Shown here: positions 22,072-33,972 of the stretch, one piece after another
Position numbering within the stretch: the first letter of the stretch is position 1
Layout of the letters: every line of letters begins with the position of its first letter
Source: Diatrype stigma
Taxonomy: Eukaryota > Ascomycota > Sordariomycetes > Xylariales > Diatrypaceae
Direction: 5' to 3'
DNA length: 64,000 bases
Assembly: GCA_022225965.2 (NCBI GenBank)
Contig: JAKJXP020000058.1
Location: forward strand, 124,001-188,000
Made by a program: the position numbers and the translations under genes
The notes under the pieces: generated by a model
The model's input: only the letters and a program-made list of their open reading frames with translations
What the model was told of the DNA's origin: nothing
Databases searched by the model: none

Positions 22072-23041
22072 TGCACGATATGATATCCAAACGCGCCAAT
22101 ATCACAGATAGCACTGCGCCCGGCACGAAGTATACGGCAGCCTCAGGAACGTGGGAAAGAAGCCCAGCACGGCGGCGAAGGCGGCCTCGTTCCGCAGGAC
22201 CTCGGCGCGCCGGCCGGCCGGCCGCGGTGAGGTTCTCCAGCTAATCAATGCGAGGTGTGGAATGGATTTACCGTAGAAGTACTGGCCGACATTGGAGGTT
22301 TTGGCGAGAACAGCGGATGATCAGCCCATCGTCGGTTTGCCTATACACAGTGATAGCCACTCGCAACAGCGGGGACGGGTCTTGTTGGGGTCCGTAGGTA
22401 TACAAACAGAAATATAGCGGGATAGCTGGGCATGAGTAACCACACGGTGGATCTCCTTTTCCTGTACATTCTTGATTATCAAGTATTCATGATCCTTAGG
22501 ACCATCCAAGTACTTGTCAGATGCGAGGGCGTGGCTTGCCTGGAATTCCTCTTACTTTGTTTAATTATAAGCCCTTGTCGGGTCTTTCTTGTCATTTGTA
22601 TAGTGGCTCGGGTGTTCAGAAGGTGCACGTTCATGAAATATATGGAGTGCTAAGTTTGAAAGACGCGGAAAACTGACCAAGCGCTGTACCCCTTTTCAGC
22701 CTCCACACTCTTGCTTGCACACCCCATCCTGGCAGCCTGCAGGCCAACGCCAACGTTCGTGACAATGCTGTAGCTGTTCCGAGCTCTCAATAGCAGGCAG
22801 TGCAACCCAATGTGTATTACAACGGATCAATTGATGTTGTCGAAGCAAGGCGGTGATTATGCCTAATTTTGCTATGATATGATATGTAAGGGAGAGTCGG
22901 TGGCTACGAATACATACACTGTTATGAGCGCTGATTGCAGTGGGGTAGATTGTGATCAATACGGCCCGTCATCGGGGCTCAACTTCATCTGGCGGGGGGA
23001 GATTGGTATGATATCGTCGTTGATTATATCTACTTATTCTG

Positions 23042-23266
23042 TTGCTTGCGGCTGCCGGTGTGGTTTACCGGCAGCTCGGAGGTCCCGCTTTGACAACGGC
23101 TTCCGGGTGGGTCCTCCACTTAGAGCAACTCCCGGGGATCGCCAGCCAACCCCTTACCCCAATACCCCAATATACGTTCGGGAGGGTGTTCCTCAAAGAG
23201 TTAGACGTTGCCTTAGCGGGGATGGAGTATCGCATGGGTTGGTTTGACAGACATGCCCCGAACTAA
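23042..23266 (+). other. Coding-like fragment, unidentified (about 75 codons)
   Basis: The frame ending at a TAA at 23264-23266 has codon use like real genes here and an amphipathic sequence: LAAAGVVYRQLGGPAL, GWVLHLEQLPGI, YTFGRVFLKELDVALAG, MEYRMGWFDRHAPN. It opens at a TTG rather than an ATG and has no upstream ATG exon that I could join confidently. A segment with sense GPSSGLNFIWRGEIG lies at 22961-23005, before a GTATGA donor. I do not recognise the family. It may be the last exon of a decayed or unusually spliced gene, or chance. Confidence 0.25.
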
Positions 23267-25025
23267 AATTCTTTACTTGAAAATTACTACGTAGTACTTA
23301 TCCTATGGTCGTCGGTGTCCTCCTTGTCGCTCGGTGTTGGCTTCGATGAAGCGATTGTGCGCGAGATTGTGCGAATAGAATGATAAACTCAAACACATGT
23401 ATCAAGGCTACACTCATCAGAACGTTACAATCCAGATACCGATGTCTCTACATAGGAAATGTACAGCCGGGTACGATACCTCGGAGGTGGCTGCAGTCCT
23501 ACTTACCTGGGTACCTAGTTAAAAGCAGATCCGCGACCCCTCTCTGCTCAGGCTAACACGTTTTCATAGTTCGGCAATTGGGTAGAAATCGTTCTTGTGC
23601 ACCGCATAGATAATACTATGGTCGCACATGATCGAAGATGACGACCGAAAGCGTGATGACCTCTCGTGTCCGATGTTACTAGCCGTTTTGCGACACTGCT
23701 ATATGGTGTTATAGGGTGTTATATGGCGGTGACATCACAGCTGAAGGCCATTGTTCCGCCCATTTTCGGGAACCAACCGATCCTCCAGTAAGTAGTTATC
23801 CTCGAAATGGACTCGCGCGCTTATGTACCCTGCGTACAGAAACGACGATCGAGAGCCGAATCAAGCTTTCACTATGGGGATCGCACACTTATCGCGCGCG
23901 AACTTAAGAGGGAAATCCTCGATGGCTGCGGCCAAGGCTAAGAATGCAACCCTTAAGTTGCCCATGCACCACGGCTAGCTATCGCCATACTCTAGAACAA
24001 AGAGGGCAGAAACGCCTATGACGCACAGATGTCGAATGAGATGTTACCGCTAGTTAACTCAGATGCCAACGTATCGGCCCAGTGATGTTGGTGGGGTAAA
24101 GTTGCAATGCCAACACCATCGAGTTCATTACAGCTGCTGCAGTCAGAACATACGGACGCTTCCAACCATTGCGTCTATCCAGGATCCAAGCCCTTAACTT
24201 AGATCCCGGGGTTTTGGTAAGTTCGTACTTCCCGGTTATTTAAAGTGTAGCTAGCCTGTATACGGCTAGGGGTACGATGTGTAAGCTTCCCGATCTGGAA
24301 CATGTGTTGTTTGTCCCTGCTATTCGTTCGGTCTCTCTGATTTGTCCAGTCTGTCGTAACGAGCCCGCTTATATTTGTCCCTGTAGCTACAGTGCTACGC
24401 AAGCGCTAACTTTAGTTATCAGTCGCTATGTCTGCTTGTTCCAGACCCAGACCCGGGCAGTCCAGGGACAGGAACGCAGCATCCCACATGTCTTAGGGGC
24501 CCTTGCTGCTGGGCAACACTCCACCTCAGTCCACTTCAGTCCACTTCAAGGCTGTGTAAGAAAGAATCGAAGCGGATTCAACCCACTTCGCACCTCCTGC
24601 CGTCCTCAACAACCTGGACGTACCTATGCCACCACCTAATACCTGCCTACTCTACTGTCGACTGTCTATCGCCTCGGCTTGTTTGCTACCTACTCCCACG
24701 ATAATGATGTCTTGTTTGCCTTCCTAAGCTATAGTTCAATCTACATGTCGAGCATTTGCCAGCCTTTTGGGAGACATCCTTTGTTGAACAACCGAAACAG
24801 GAAGCTTGCCGTGTCTATTTCTTGCGTCTGTCTTCTGTTTCATGCGCTCAAGCCAGCACTACGCAAGCGATTCACATTCTGCACACAAACAGCCAGCACC
24901 GCCTCATTCCACGATATACCCTGGAAAATCCCGACATTATCCTATTGCACGTATTACTAGCGCACCACTCGCCGGCCGAAGGGGCGCTCTTTGACTTTTA
25001 CGACAGAGGCGATTGATTAGTGTCA

Positions 25026-25080
25026 CGAACGATACGATACGATACGATACGATACGCTACGCTACGATACAATACGATCG
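25026..25080. repeat. GATAC pentanucleotide tandem repeat
   Basis: Five perfect GATAC units (25031-25055) followed by variants (GCTAC, GCTAC, GATAC, AATAC), about 300 bp upstream of the NIPA-type transporter start. Confidence 0.9.
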
Positions 25081-25371
25081 ACGTCGGGCAAATCGATAGC
25101 CTACTATACCAGTACTCGCTCGTCCACCCTGCATTCGCCGCCGAGGCAGTTTGTGTTTTGAATATCCTGGTCGCTGGACTTACATGCTATACGATATACG
25201 AGACTCTAGGCAACACTCGATCAAACTTCCACAATAAAGTTCATCATAGCAAGTGAAGTTCAATATATTGTAAATCAAGCCAATATAAAGCACCGGGCGT
25301 CGAAATTCTGGTAGCCGGGCGATTCTTCGCCGCTCCCGCCGTCCCCCGCCGCTAATTTATAGGCGGCAAGC

Positions 25372-27701
25372 ATGGACACAACGGTCCAAATCCTTGAGAC
25401 GGCCCATAGTCTGTACGCCAGAGCGGAGTCTGCAGATACCCAGACCCGGCCCCCGGTCTACAAAGCCATTGGTATTGCCTTGGCCATTGCGTCCGGGTGC
25501 TTCATTGGCGTTTCATTCGTACTGAAGAAGGTCGGTTTGCTGAAGGCCAACGACAAGTACAATGAGGTCGCCGGCGAAGGCTATGGCTATCTCAAGAACT
25601 TCCACTGGTGGGGAGGCATGACCCTGATGATCATTGGCGAGATATGCAACTTTGCCGCCTATGCCTTCACTGATGCCATTCTGGTCACTTCGCTTGGAGC
25701 TCTCTCTGTCGTCATTACGACCATTCTCTCGGCGATATTCTTGAAAGAGAGGCTCAGCATGGTAGGCAAGGTTGCCTGCTTCCTCTGTGTTATTGGAACA
25801 GTCGTTATCGTCATGAACGCCCCTTCGGAATCGGCAGTGGCAAACATACAGGAAATGAAGACATACGTCGTGACCCCTGGCTTTTTGACTTACGCCGGCA
25901 TCATTATTGTCGGCTGTACCTTCGTTGCGCTCTGGGTTGGGCCACGTTACGGAAAGAAAAACATGTTCCCTTACATCTCTATCTGCAGTTGGATCGGTGG
26001 TCTGAGTGTCGTAGCCACCCAGGGCCTGGGAGCTGCTATCGTTGCTCAAGCCGGAGGCACGCCCCAATTCAACCAGTGGTTTCTCTATGTTGTTCTCGTC
26101 TTCGTCATAGCAACACTGTTGACAGAGATCATCTACCTAAACGTAAGTTACCCGATCCCGGGACAAGGCAAAGCTAATTACCCCTTTTATAGAAAGCCTT
26201 AAACTTGTTCAATGCCGCCATGGTTACCCCCACATACTATGTCTACTTTACAAGTACGACGATCATCACCTCATCCGTACTATTTCAGGGGTTCAGAGGC
26301 ACGGCCTCTCAAATTGTCACTGTCGTCATGGGCTTCCTTACCATTTGCGCCGGAGTCGTACTCCTGCAGCTATCTAAATCTGCGAAAGATGTGCCCGATA
26401 CCGCTATCTTTACAGGTGACCTAGACCAGATTCACATGATCGCCGACCAAGAGCAATCGGAGACGGAACCAAAGGCAGATGCCATCCGAGGGACAGCAGC
26501 TATCCTGAGACGCTTCTCGAACGCCCGCCAGAAGATGGAAGAGGAAGAGTTCCGGCGGCTCCACGAGGAGAAGGAACGGGAACGACTTGCGCCTTTGAGT
26601 GAAGATGGACAGGAGACATACGAGTGGGATGGGCTTCGGCGACGAAGAACTACGACTATGGGGAGTCAAAGAAGTCGGGTCTTAACAACAGCTAGTTCCG
26701 CCGTCCCTCCGTCACAACCCTGGTCCCACCCGCCATTGGGCATGTCGCGATTTCCGGATATGGAAGATGTGGAGTCTGATCGGGACAACACATCGTCGCC
26801 GGGTTTCCTGTCTAGCATCGCAGGAACTATTCGCAGTCGTACACGAAGTGTTCTCCCTGGCCACCCTGACTACAATCCGCACGGAAGTATCGATGGGAAG
26901 ATTGCGAGTTCTTCACATCCCGTTCAGTTGTCTGAAATCGCAGTGCCGCCTCAGAAATACAGAAGAGACGGCTCATACAGCCGCAACCGGGAGCATGTCT
27001 TTGGGCTTCCAGCCGGTTTGGAGAAGACGGAATACGGTGGCGCCGCATCCGTCATATCGAACGATAGCAGTGAGCGTCACGTCCAAATAGCCGATCTGCC
27101 CCCGCCCATGTCGAGCGGTTCGCTCGCCCCTCCGACCCCGCCGCCCCACGGCGATCCATCGATGGCGCGCCGGCAGTTCTCCTTCCAGAACGTGTTCCGA
27201 CGACACCATCTAGCAGGGACAGGGACAGGGACGACGCAGACGCAGACGGAGCAGCAGGGCCACCACCCGATAATTCCCCTTTTCGAGCCGCCCCAGCCAG
27301 CGACGCGCCACGGTGGGCTGCGTAATCGCGGTTATTCGGATAGGGAGGTCCCACGAGACAGCGCGACCGAGGAGGAGAGGCTGGGCCTCGTGAAGGGCGA
27401 CTCGCAGTCCATGCCCGCGCTGCCGCGCTACGACACCGACTCAGACGAAGAGAGCATCACCCAACTTACCGAGGATAGCGAAGAGTCTGCCGAGAACAAG
27501 AACGTTCACTTTCTGGGGGGTAGGGAGCTGACGGATGGCAGCCCTCCCAATCCCTACCGCGGCAGAAGTGGCAGGGACGATGATGATGACGAGCCAGGTC
27601 CAGCTGTCTATGGGGCGAGTCGCAGGTGGGATAATGTTCTGCCCGGAAACGGCTCACCGCACTCGCGCGGTGGCGGTGGGGGTTCGGGTGCTTATGCTTG
27701 A
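25372..27701 (+). CDS. NIPA-family magnesium transporter-like protein (DUF803), 759 aa
   Basis: Two exons (25372-26142, 26193-27701) with one 50-nt intron give 759 residues. The N-terminal 370 residues are a NIPA (DUF803) transporter: about nine transmembrane helices with the family motifs GIALAIASGCFIGVSFVLKK, YLKNFHWWGGMTLMIIGEICNFAAYAF, ATLLTEIIYLN-KALNLFNAAMVTPTYYVYFT (the intron falls after LN) and SSVLFQGFRG. NIPA proteins are magnesium-selective carriers in plasma and endosomal membranes. The C-terminal 390 residues are a hydrophilic cytoplasmic tail rich in Ser, Pro, Arg and acidic residues, with a charged helix (EEEEFRRLHEEKERERL) and a Gly-rich end; such tails are normal in filamentous fungi and may be regulatory. 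Start choice is the first ATG before the first helix. A second predicted Mg2+ transporter follows on the same strand. Confidence 0.92.
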
Positions 27702-28989
27702 AGAGAAGGATATTTAAGGGGAAGTCAAAAACTCAAAAGGAAACCAAATTCACCTGCGCTCGATTCTCTCACCACACACATCCACAACCACCATCCTCAT
27801 CATCACACCCATTCGATCGACTTTAGCATTACGTTACATATAGGAACCATGGTGTTTTTGGCAGGGGCAAAGGGAATGGGATTGGTCGGGGAACCTGATT
27901 GCATACATATATCTAAGGGGTTCTTTTTTCTTTGGCCTCTCGTTTCTTGATGAGTCATGATGATGCTCATAACGACTATTGGACGAGACGTTTCGATGTC
28001 TCTTTCTTAAGAGGGTGAGGAATGGGCTAGGCAAGGAATGGTATGGTTAGCCGCACCTCGCCCCCTTTTCCCACCCCTGCGTGGTTCTGTACATAGAAGA
28101 TAACCATAGATGGTGGTTTCAGGTCAGCAACAACATGAATTACATGGGCGGATGGTCGGACGGACGGGCGGATGGATTGTATACATATACATACATTTAT
28201 ACACACACACGTGGTTGCCTTCCTGCCATCTTTCCCCGTGCGTGAATTCTTGATTTGAGTAGGAAAGGGGGAACAGAAGGCAGGGCATTTATGGATTGAT
28301 GAATGGAGAGACGACACAGGGAATATGGAAATCTGAATACATCTTGGACCCCAGGGTTACCTGAGAGAATGGCAAATCGAGATTGTCTGGTAGGCTTGGA
28401 ATACGCGAGTGGGCGGGATAAGAAAACCCTTTCCTATAGGCGAGTCTGGTAGTCAGGCAAGCGCGCAGGCTGTGTCGGATCACTGGCTAGGAGACGGGCG
28501 CTTCGCCCGGTCTCTATATGCTGTATAACGCTCTAGAGGATCGTATGAAGATTGGGGCATATAGCGGAAAGTGATAACTGTCTGGATAGATACGAGCTTC
28601 CTAAGTTAAAGCCGAAAGAGTGGTTAGGTATATACGGAGTGAAGCGGAGGAAAGCTTCGGATAGAAGTTATACCACTCAGGTGGCGCGTTCCCTAGCTGG
28701 TATTTCCGAATGGAGCCCCTGATCTGCAACAGATAAAATAAAATAAATTCGGGGTATAAATAATATTACTCTTCCTACTCGGGTAGGGACAGTTGGCATT
28801 GCTATTGGCGGATAACAGCGTAGCACACGATCTCGGCTCTGCGTGGCGGTGCAAAACACAACGTATTTATTGCAACTGCTGCCTAACAATCACAGGACTC
28901 AAAACCTAACTTTCGATTACTCAGTAGAATCCCTACTCGCCCGTAGTCATCTTTCAACTTGCATCGTCCCGTCTCATTCTTAATTTCCA
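27702..28989. other. 3' flank of the NIPA-type gene and upstream region of the CorA-like gene
   Basis: No gene recognised. Contains simple sequence near 28150-28215 (GGAC/GGGC units, then ACATAT and ACAC runs). The minus-strand open frames here are short and without family resemblance. Confidence 0.55.
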
Positions 28990-30687
28990 ATGGAGGGCCA
29001 CAGGGTTCCTACCATTATCCACCATCTATTCCGCGATGGCCATTACTCCGAAACCCAAGAGGTTGTGTATGATGATTCCCCGCCCGAAGTCGAAAGTGGC
29101 TATACTGCAAAGGTCACTATAATCAAGACAGCCCGTTGCTACCTCTATGAACAAGGAGATCTGGGAAGGTCTCTGGATTCAATTCATAGCAGCCAGTCAA
29201 TCTTCGACTGTCAGTTGGGCACCTTTGACAATCGAATCTTCGTTGCGAAATGGCTCTCCATCGCTACTTCCAATCTCACAATTCACAAGCGCTACTTTCG
29301 CATGTATAGCCCGAAATCCCAATACCAAAAAGAATGTCCCGAGATGTACCCTCGTGATTCTGAGCCTTATCACTCATTTTACCGTTTAAGGCTTGACAGT
29401 TCTAGACCTGACCTTTGGGTTAAGGATGTTGCTGAATGTTCGAGCATTATCTTTTGGCAAAGGAATGAAGAAAGCCCATTTCATGGTAAGCATGTGTCCA
29501 GCGTCTTCCATCTCACCCTGTAAAAAGGATTTTAAAATTATCCGTTAACATGTTGCTCTGAAGCTTTTCTGTTTGTCAATTTGGATCCTAAACCCTTGAA
29601 TGCCATGACGGGACAAAAAGCACCAACTCGTCCAGCCTACCCACATAAATTACTATCAGAAAGAATGGAAACACTAGAATATGAGGGCAGTATCGGATTT
29701 GCAAACAACATCAAGCTACTCATATTCCAGATTGTTATGGACGACACGATCTCAATCCTCTTCCCTGTGAATCAGACACTTTCTCAAATCCAGGACGGTA
29801 TGTCTTCCGACAGCTTTTTACAGGATCAATTGCAAAACTCGAGAGAATTTTTGGCCGGATGGGCACGAAATCTCTTTGAGATATCCACCGGGTTGACCTA
29901 TATGAAAGAAAAGATCAATTTGACCGCTACGGACCCACAATATGAAAGAAAATGCCAGTATCTACGAGACTTATTAGAATCGACTATGGCCCGTATCAGC
30001 AAGCTACAACAAGAGCTAATGGCAAACTTGAGCATCATAGAGAGCAAAAAGGCTATAGAAGAGGCCAGAAATGTTGGAAAGCTTACCCAGTTAGCCTTCT
30101 TCTTCATCCCTCTCACATTTGTTGCCGGTGTCTTTGGTATGAATATCATTGTAAGTATTGATACAGGTTAATGCTACACTATACGCTGAACCATGCTAAG
30201 CTCTTGAAAGGAATTCGAAGACAATCTTGCCATATGGCATTGGATAACATCATCAATTGCATGTACATTGGTGACCTATGCGGTCCTCTATATGGGCCCC
30301 TTTACCGTGGCTTCTATAGCTCAGATCCTCTACGACTTTTCTGACACGCGGCGTATCTTGGTTATCACAAGAGTTTTAGCTGTATCAATTCCGCTTCTGG
30401 TTGGCGGCACCAGCCTGGGTTTATGGAGACTCTTACAGAGTGATCTAACACAAGGAGCCAAGGGGGCGATTGGTGCCATAATTGTTATCTGCTGTGGTCT
30501 TTTAAATGGTATTATCGTATGGATCATATGGAAGTTTGTATCCTTTCATACACCAGGAAATATGAGAGATATGTACGAAAACACCATAGAAGACTTGAAA
30601 AACATCGTAGGGTATTTAAAGATTCTACGGAGGTGGTTCAAGACGATACGGAATATGTTGCAGTTCAGGGGCTCCTCTCGGAGATAG
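28990..30687 (+). CDS. CorA-like (Mg2+/Zn2+ transporter-type) membrane protein, 519 aa
   Basis: Three exons (28990-29485, 29564-30150, 30211-30687) give 519 residues. A soluble N-terminal region (about 1-190; WLSIATSNLTIHK, then WQRNEESPFHAFLFVNLD across the first junction) is followed by a helical region (LEYEGSIGFANNIK, YMKEKINLTATDPQYERK, LLESTMARISKLQQELMANLSIIESKKAIEEAR). The diagnostic CorA transmembrane segment follows: LTQLAFFFIPLTFVAGVFGMN, with the pore-mouth Gly-Met-Asn at about residues 357-359. A second helix begins after the conserved break. Extra helices follow (VTYAVLYMGPFTVASI; LAVSIPLLVGG; IGAIIVICCGLLNGIIVWII), more than in bacterial CorA. Fungi carry many such divergent CorA-like proteins of unproven substrate. 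Codon use is more AT-rich than in the housekeeping genes, which suits an accessory gene. Confidence 0.85.
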
Positions 30688-31026
30688 GGGCCAGGATTCC
30701 CCCAACGGAACGGTATAACTTGTATGCGAGACCCCTTCTGTATTTAGATCAAAGTTTTTGTTTCAACTCAGGGAGTTCATATCTAGCCGGACAATTATCA
30801 CTTCCTGCTATACGTCCCATTTCTTAATACGATCGGTTTATACGTCATATTTTCCTTGACCTTATATAAGCCGCCTTTTGCTAATGCCAAATAGTACTAA
30901 TCAACTGACCAGCTGGAACTTGTAAACGGGGCCGACAAAAACTCCGGATTTGCGTACATGAATAAATCTCGTTGACTATAGTTTTTCACCTTCATGCCAT
31001 ATACCAAATAACAATGCTAAAAGCAC
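30688..31026. other. Convergent 3' spacer between the CorA-like and HET genes
   Basis: AT-rich 339 bp, with no gene seen. Must contain both 3' untranslated regions. Confidence 0.6.
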
Positions 31027-33262
31027 CTAGCCCACCTCGACCGCTGCTTCCTGCCAGGAATCTAGAGGCACCCTTTCTTGACTGCAATCTTCGAGAAACA
31101 AGAGCCCAACTCGACGGTACGTCTTCACCTCTGGACGAATCTTCTCGAAAACCAAAGCAGTCAGTCTACTGTTAGAGGCACCCTGCACGTGCAAAAGACC
31201 ACACCAAACCTCCCTGTCAAAAGTGTCCTTGTCCCCTGTATCTTGAGCCCCTGGGAAGCTCACTTTGTCTAGCTTTGTATTTAGCCTTGCATGGATGGGG
31301 GCGTCGAGGGCAGCTTCTCCAATGAACTCTGACGTCTCCGAATCAAATACACGTGCGGGAAAGCGCGGGTGCTCCCCTTTTGTCATTGTAGCAGAATCGG
31401 GTCCGGAATAGCTGCCGTAGCTGTATTCCGTCCGGTTCTTCACGTACTCAGAAGAACATCGTAGCGTAGCCCTTTTCAACCGGAGCTGGAGTTTGAGTGT
31501 CCCTTGCTTCACATTCCCGTAAGGGTTCAAAGAGGTGTCGAGCTCGCAAGAGTAGTCGAGTATTCTAGCACCAGCCGATACTACATGGCTAGAGTTTGCC
31601 CTCCATGAACGGAACTTGAGCCGAGCCATCCCTACCGATGCCCAAGACCACGATGGACCCCGCCCTTGTTCGCCCTTGACCGGCCGGGAGTCATTGCTGG
31701 CAACGTACCATGCTAGACCAAACTGCAAATCCTCTTTCCACAGGCCCGCAGCATATGTCGAACCGTGAGCTTCGTGGAACAGGCCCGCGAGGCCGGATAG
31801 GGCTGGGAGCTTATCGGTGTCGAAGCTCAACTCCTTCACGCTGTATTCTTCGATGATGGCATACCACGCGTCATACTGGTTCCACCGAAACCTATGTCCC
31901 TTAGGACTGGTCATCATCAGGGTAGGCGCAAGCAGCCAGAGCCGCAGTTTGTCCTCGCTGGTCGCCAGTCCTTCTCCCAGAGCGTTCCTCCGGGGGAGAG
32001 GAAGCGGCCTCGTCTCGGACGCTTCGCTAGCCGTGCACTTCCAGCTCATCTGCTTGCCGAACAACAGGCTTCGAGACGCCAAGACTTCTTCTTGCAGTAC
32101 CCAACCCCTTGCCTTGAGATAGTTGTGTCCGGTGCAGACAGTCGCCAGCGTCAGCTTGCCGGATGTAACACCGTGTTCCGCCGTCGTCGTCGTCACGTCT
32201 ACGCTGCACGGCCGATATAAATAGGGGTCTCGCACTTGGAACAGGCCCGCGGCGGCACTCGGGGCGCCCTCCGCGAAGATGGTGAACACGGCGTAGCGGT
32301 ATATATCTCCCATCTTCGGCAGCTCCCTGCTGAGATCGTCGCCGTCGCCCTGCTTGATACAGAATGCGTCGACCCAGATGTACTGGAACCCGAGCTGTCG
32401 GGCGGTCTGAAACGCATCCGCGAAGGTTCTAGGCAGCGTTTCGGGTGGAATGCACTGCTTGTGGCTGTCGTAATTTTCCTTGTTCGTCACAACCTTCTTG
32501 CCTTGGCCCCATGCATAACTGAGAGCGATGTACTCTACCCTCAGGTCTGGCGATGTTTCTTGCAGGAACGGTCCCAGGGGATTTTTGATGTCGATCAGAC
32601 GAGTTGGACGAAAGGACGCATTCCCCCTGGCGGTACCTGCCTTGCACGTATCGTGATTCTGACGACAGTCTTGAATCCACAATCGTGCCAATTTCATATT
32701 TTCTTGTGAACCTGTGTGACCAGTGAAAGTCACGGGGGACACTGTGGCCCCTGAATGCTTAGTACCGCATGGCTCAGCATTGTGAGTAATATTCTCCCTG
32801 TACCCCTCTCGCTTCCGCTTCCTTTTGCGACTACTTGAAGTGTCCTGGTCTTGAACTTGGTAGGAAGCTACATGGTAGTTAGTTAGCCCGAGCCTAATAG
32901 AAGAAAAAGTGTTACTTGCTCTCACCTGGAAGAGTTTCGATAGCTGCCAGTGAGCCACAACCGAGCCGACTGAGAATTATGACTGGGGGTGATCTTCCAC
33001 TTGGTTTCATACCCTGGGTAGTTAAAGAGGTGGTAGAGGAGCAACGGCGCTTCAGGACGACAAAGGCCTTCAGCTGCTCACAGATCTCATCCCCAATCTC
33101 AACTGCACCTAATTGACTGCTGATTAAAGTACATAATGTACACCGCTGCAATAACGATCGGTTGTACGATGCGCGACTCTGGTGTAACACATAGAAAACC
33201 GAGTTCCGGTCTTGTGTGACAAGACGCTGGAAATCAATCGATTTGCATCTGTTGCATTGCAT
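31027..33262 (-). CDS. HET-domain protein (heterokaryon-incompatibility type), 725 aa
   Basis: Two exons (32926-33262, 31027-32867) joined across a 58-nt intron give 725 residues. The N-terminus has a Cys-x2-Cys pair (MQCNRCKSIDF) and a further TLCTLI, then a basic SSSRKRKRKREG stretch (about 122-133) that could be a nuclear localisation signal. The HET domain (about 225-390) carries the family blocks VEYIALSYAWG, the segment TFADAFQTARQLGFQYIWVDAFCIKQGD, MGDIYRYAVFTIFAEG and ARGWVLQEEVLASRSLLFG. Blocks 1 to 3 of HET are thus complete. HET proteins trigger cell death when incompatible strains fuse, often downstream of NLR-type sensors; many genomic copies have no known partner. The remaining 330 residues (YDAWYAIIEEYSVKELSFDTDKLPALSGLAGLF, GPSWSWAS) are the usual C-terminal extension. 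It is divergent from the GMP synthase gene across about 700 bp. Confidence 0.93.
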
Positions 33263-33972
33263 TGCAACCAGATAGGGTTTGGCATCTATGTAGGTAGGAT
33301 GTTTATTAGACTCTCCCTCCTATAAATGACAGGGCTGCTGTGGTCTTGGCATGGCAACACCCGTACCAGGGAGAGACAAAGTCATCAACCACAATAAATA
33401 CAGTTTCAATCTCAATATCGTAGTATCAGTGTACTATGGGCTTCGGTATCATTGAAATATTTCATCATTCGTCCTGGGAGAATACGGTGTTAAGGCTCGC
33501 GTCATCTTTTGGGCCTCATTGTCGGGGGTGGCGCAGCGATGCTACATCAGCCGCAGCTGCGCCACGGAGTTCCCCCACACTTCCCATTAAGTGACTCAAG
33601 TTCTGTTCCCCTGTTCTGATTGGTTCAGTTGCTAGTTAGGGAATACTTCAGTGACAATGAACTTTAAATACTCGAGCGGAGCCCTGGTGTGAGTCAACGG
33701 TACAGAATTTTTATCGATAACCTTAAACTTGTGCGCACCAATCATCTGCCTGGCATTGGGACCGAATCGGGTAGGGGCCCGTGCGGATCTATAACGCTAT
33801 GATCCAAATAGGCGGTACCACATGCATTTTTTCACCTCAGTACAGGCTCACGCTCACTTCGATACAACCTTGAAGTACCACGTTTACGATATTATTCATA
33901 TCTATTTCTGTGTAGGAACAAATTGGCGGGCACTTCTACTCCTGTCAATACGCCCCTGAAACCACGGTCACA
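33263..33972. promoter_or_regulatory. Divergent upstream region between the HET gene and the GMP synthase gene
   Basis: 710 bp of non-coding DNA between two start codons facing away from each other. No TATA box stands out and no open frame of note. Confidence 0.5.

Larger units (their letters stand above)
21618..25371. other. Gene-poor spacer with coding-like relics
   Basis: About 3.7 kb without an assembled gene. It holds an A-rich tract (22019-22071), a short GC-rich patch (about 22140-22240) in AT-rich surroundings, a coding-like 3' end at 23042-23266 (separate entry), and the upstream region of the NIPA-type transporter with GATAC repeats. Several TACGTA/ACCTA simple motifs occur. No transposon ends or transposase motifs were recognised. 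Confidence 0.55.
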
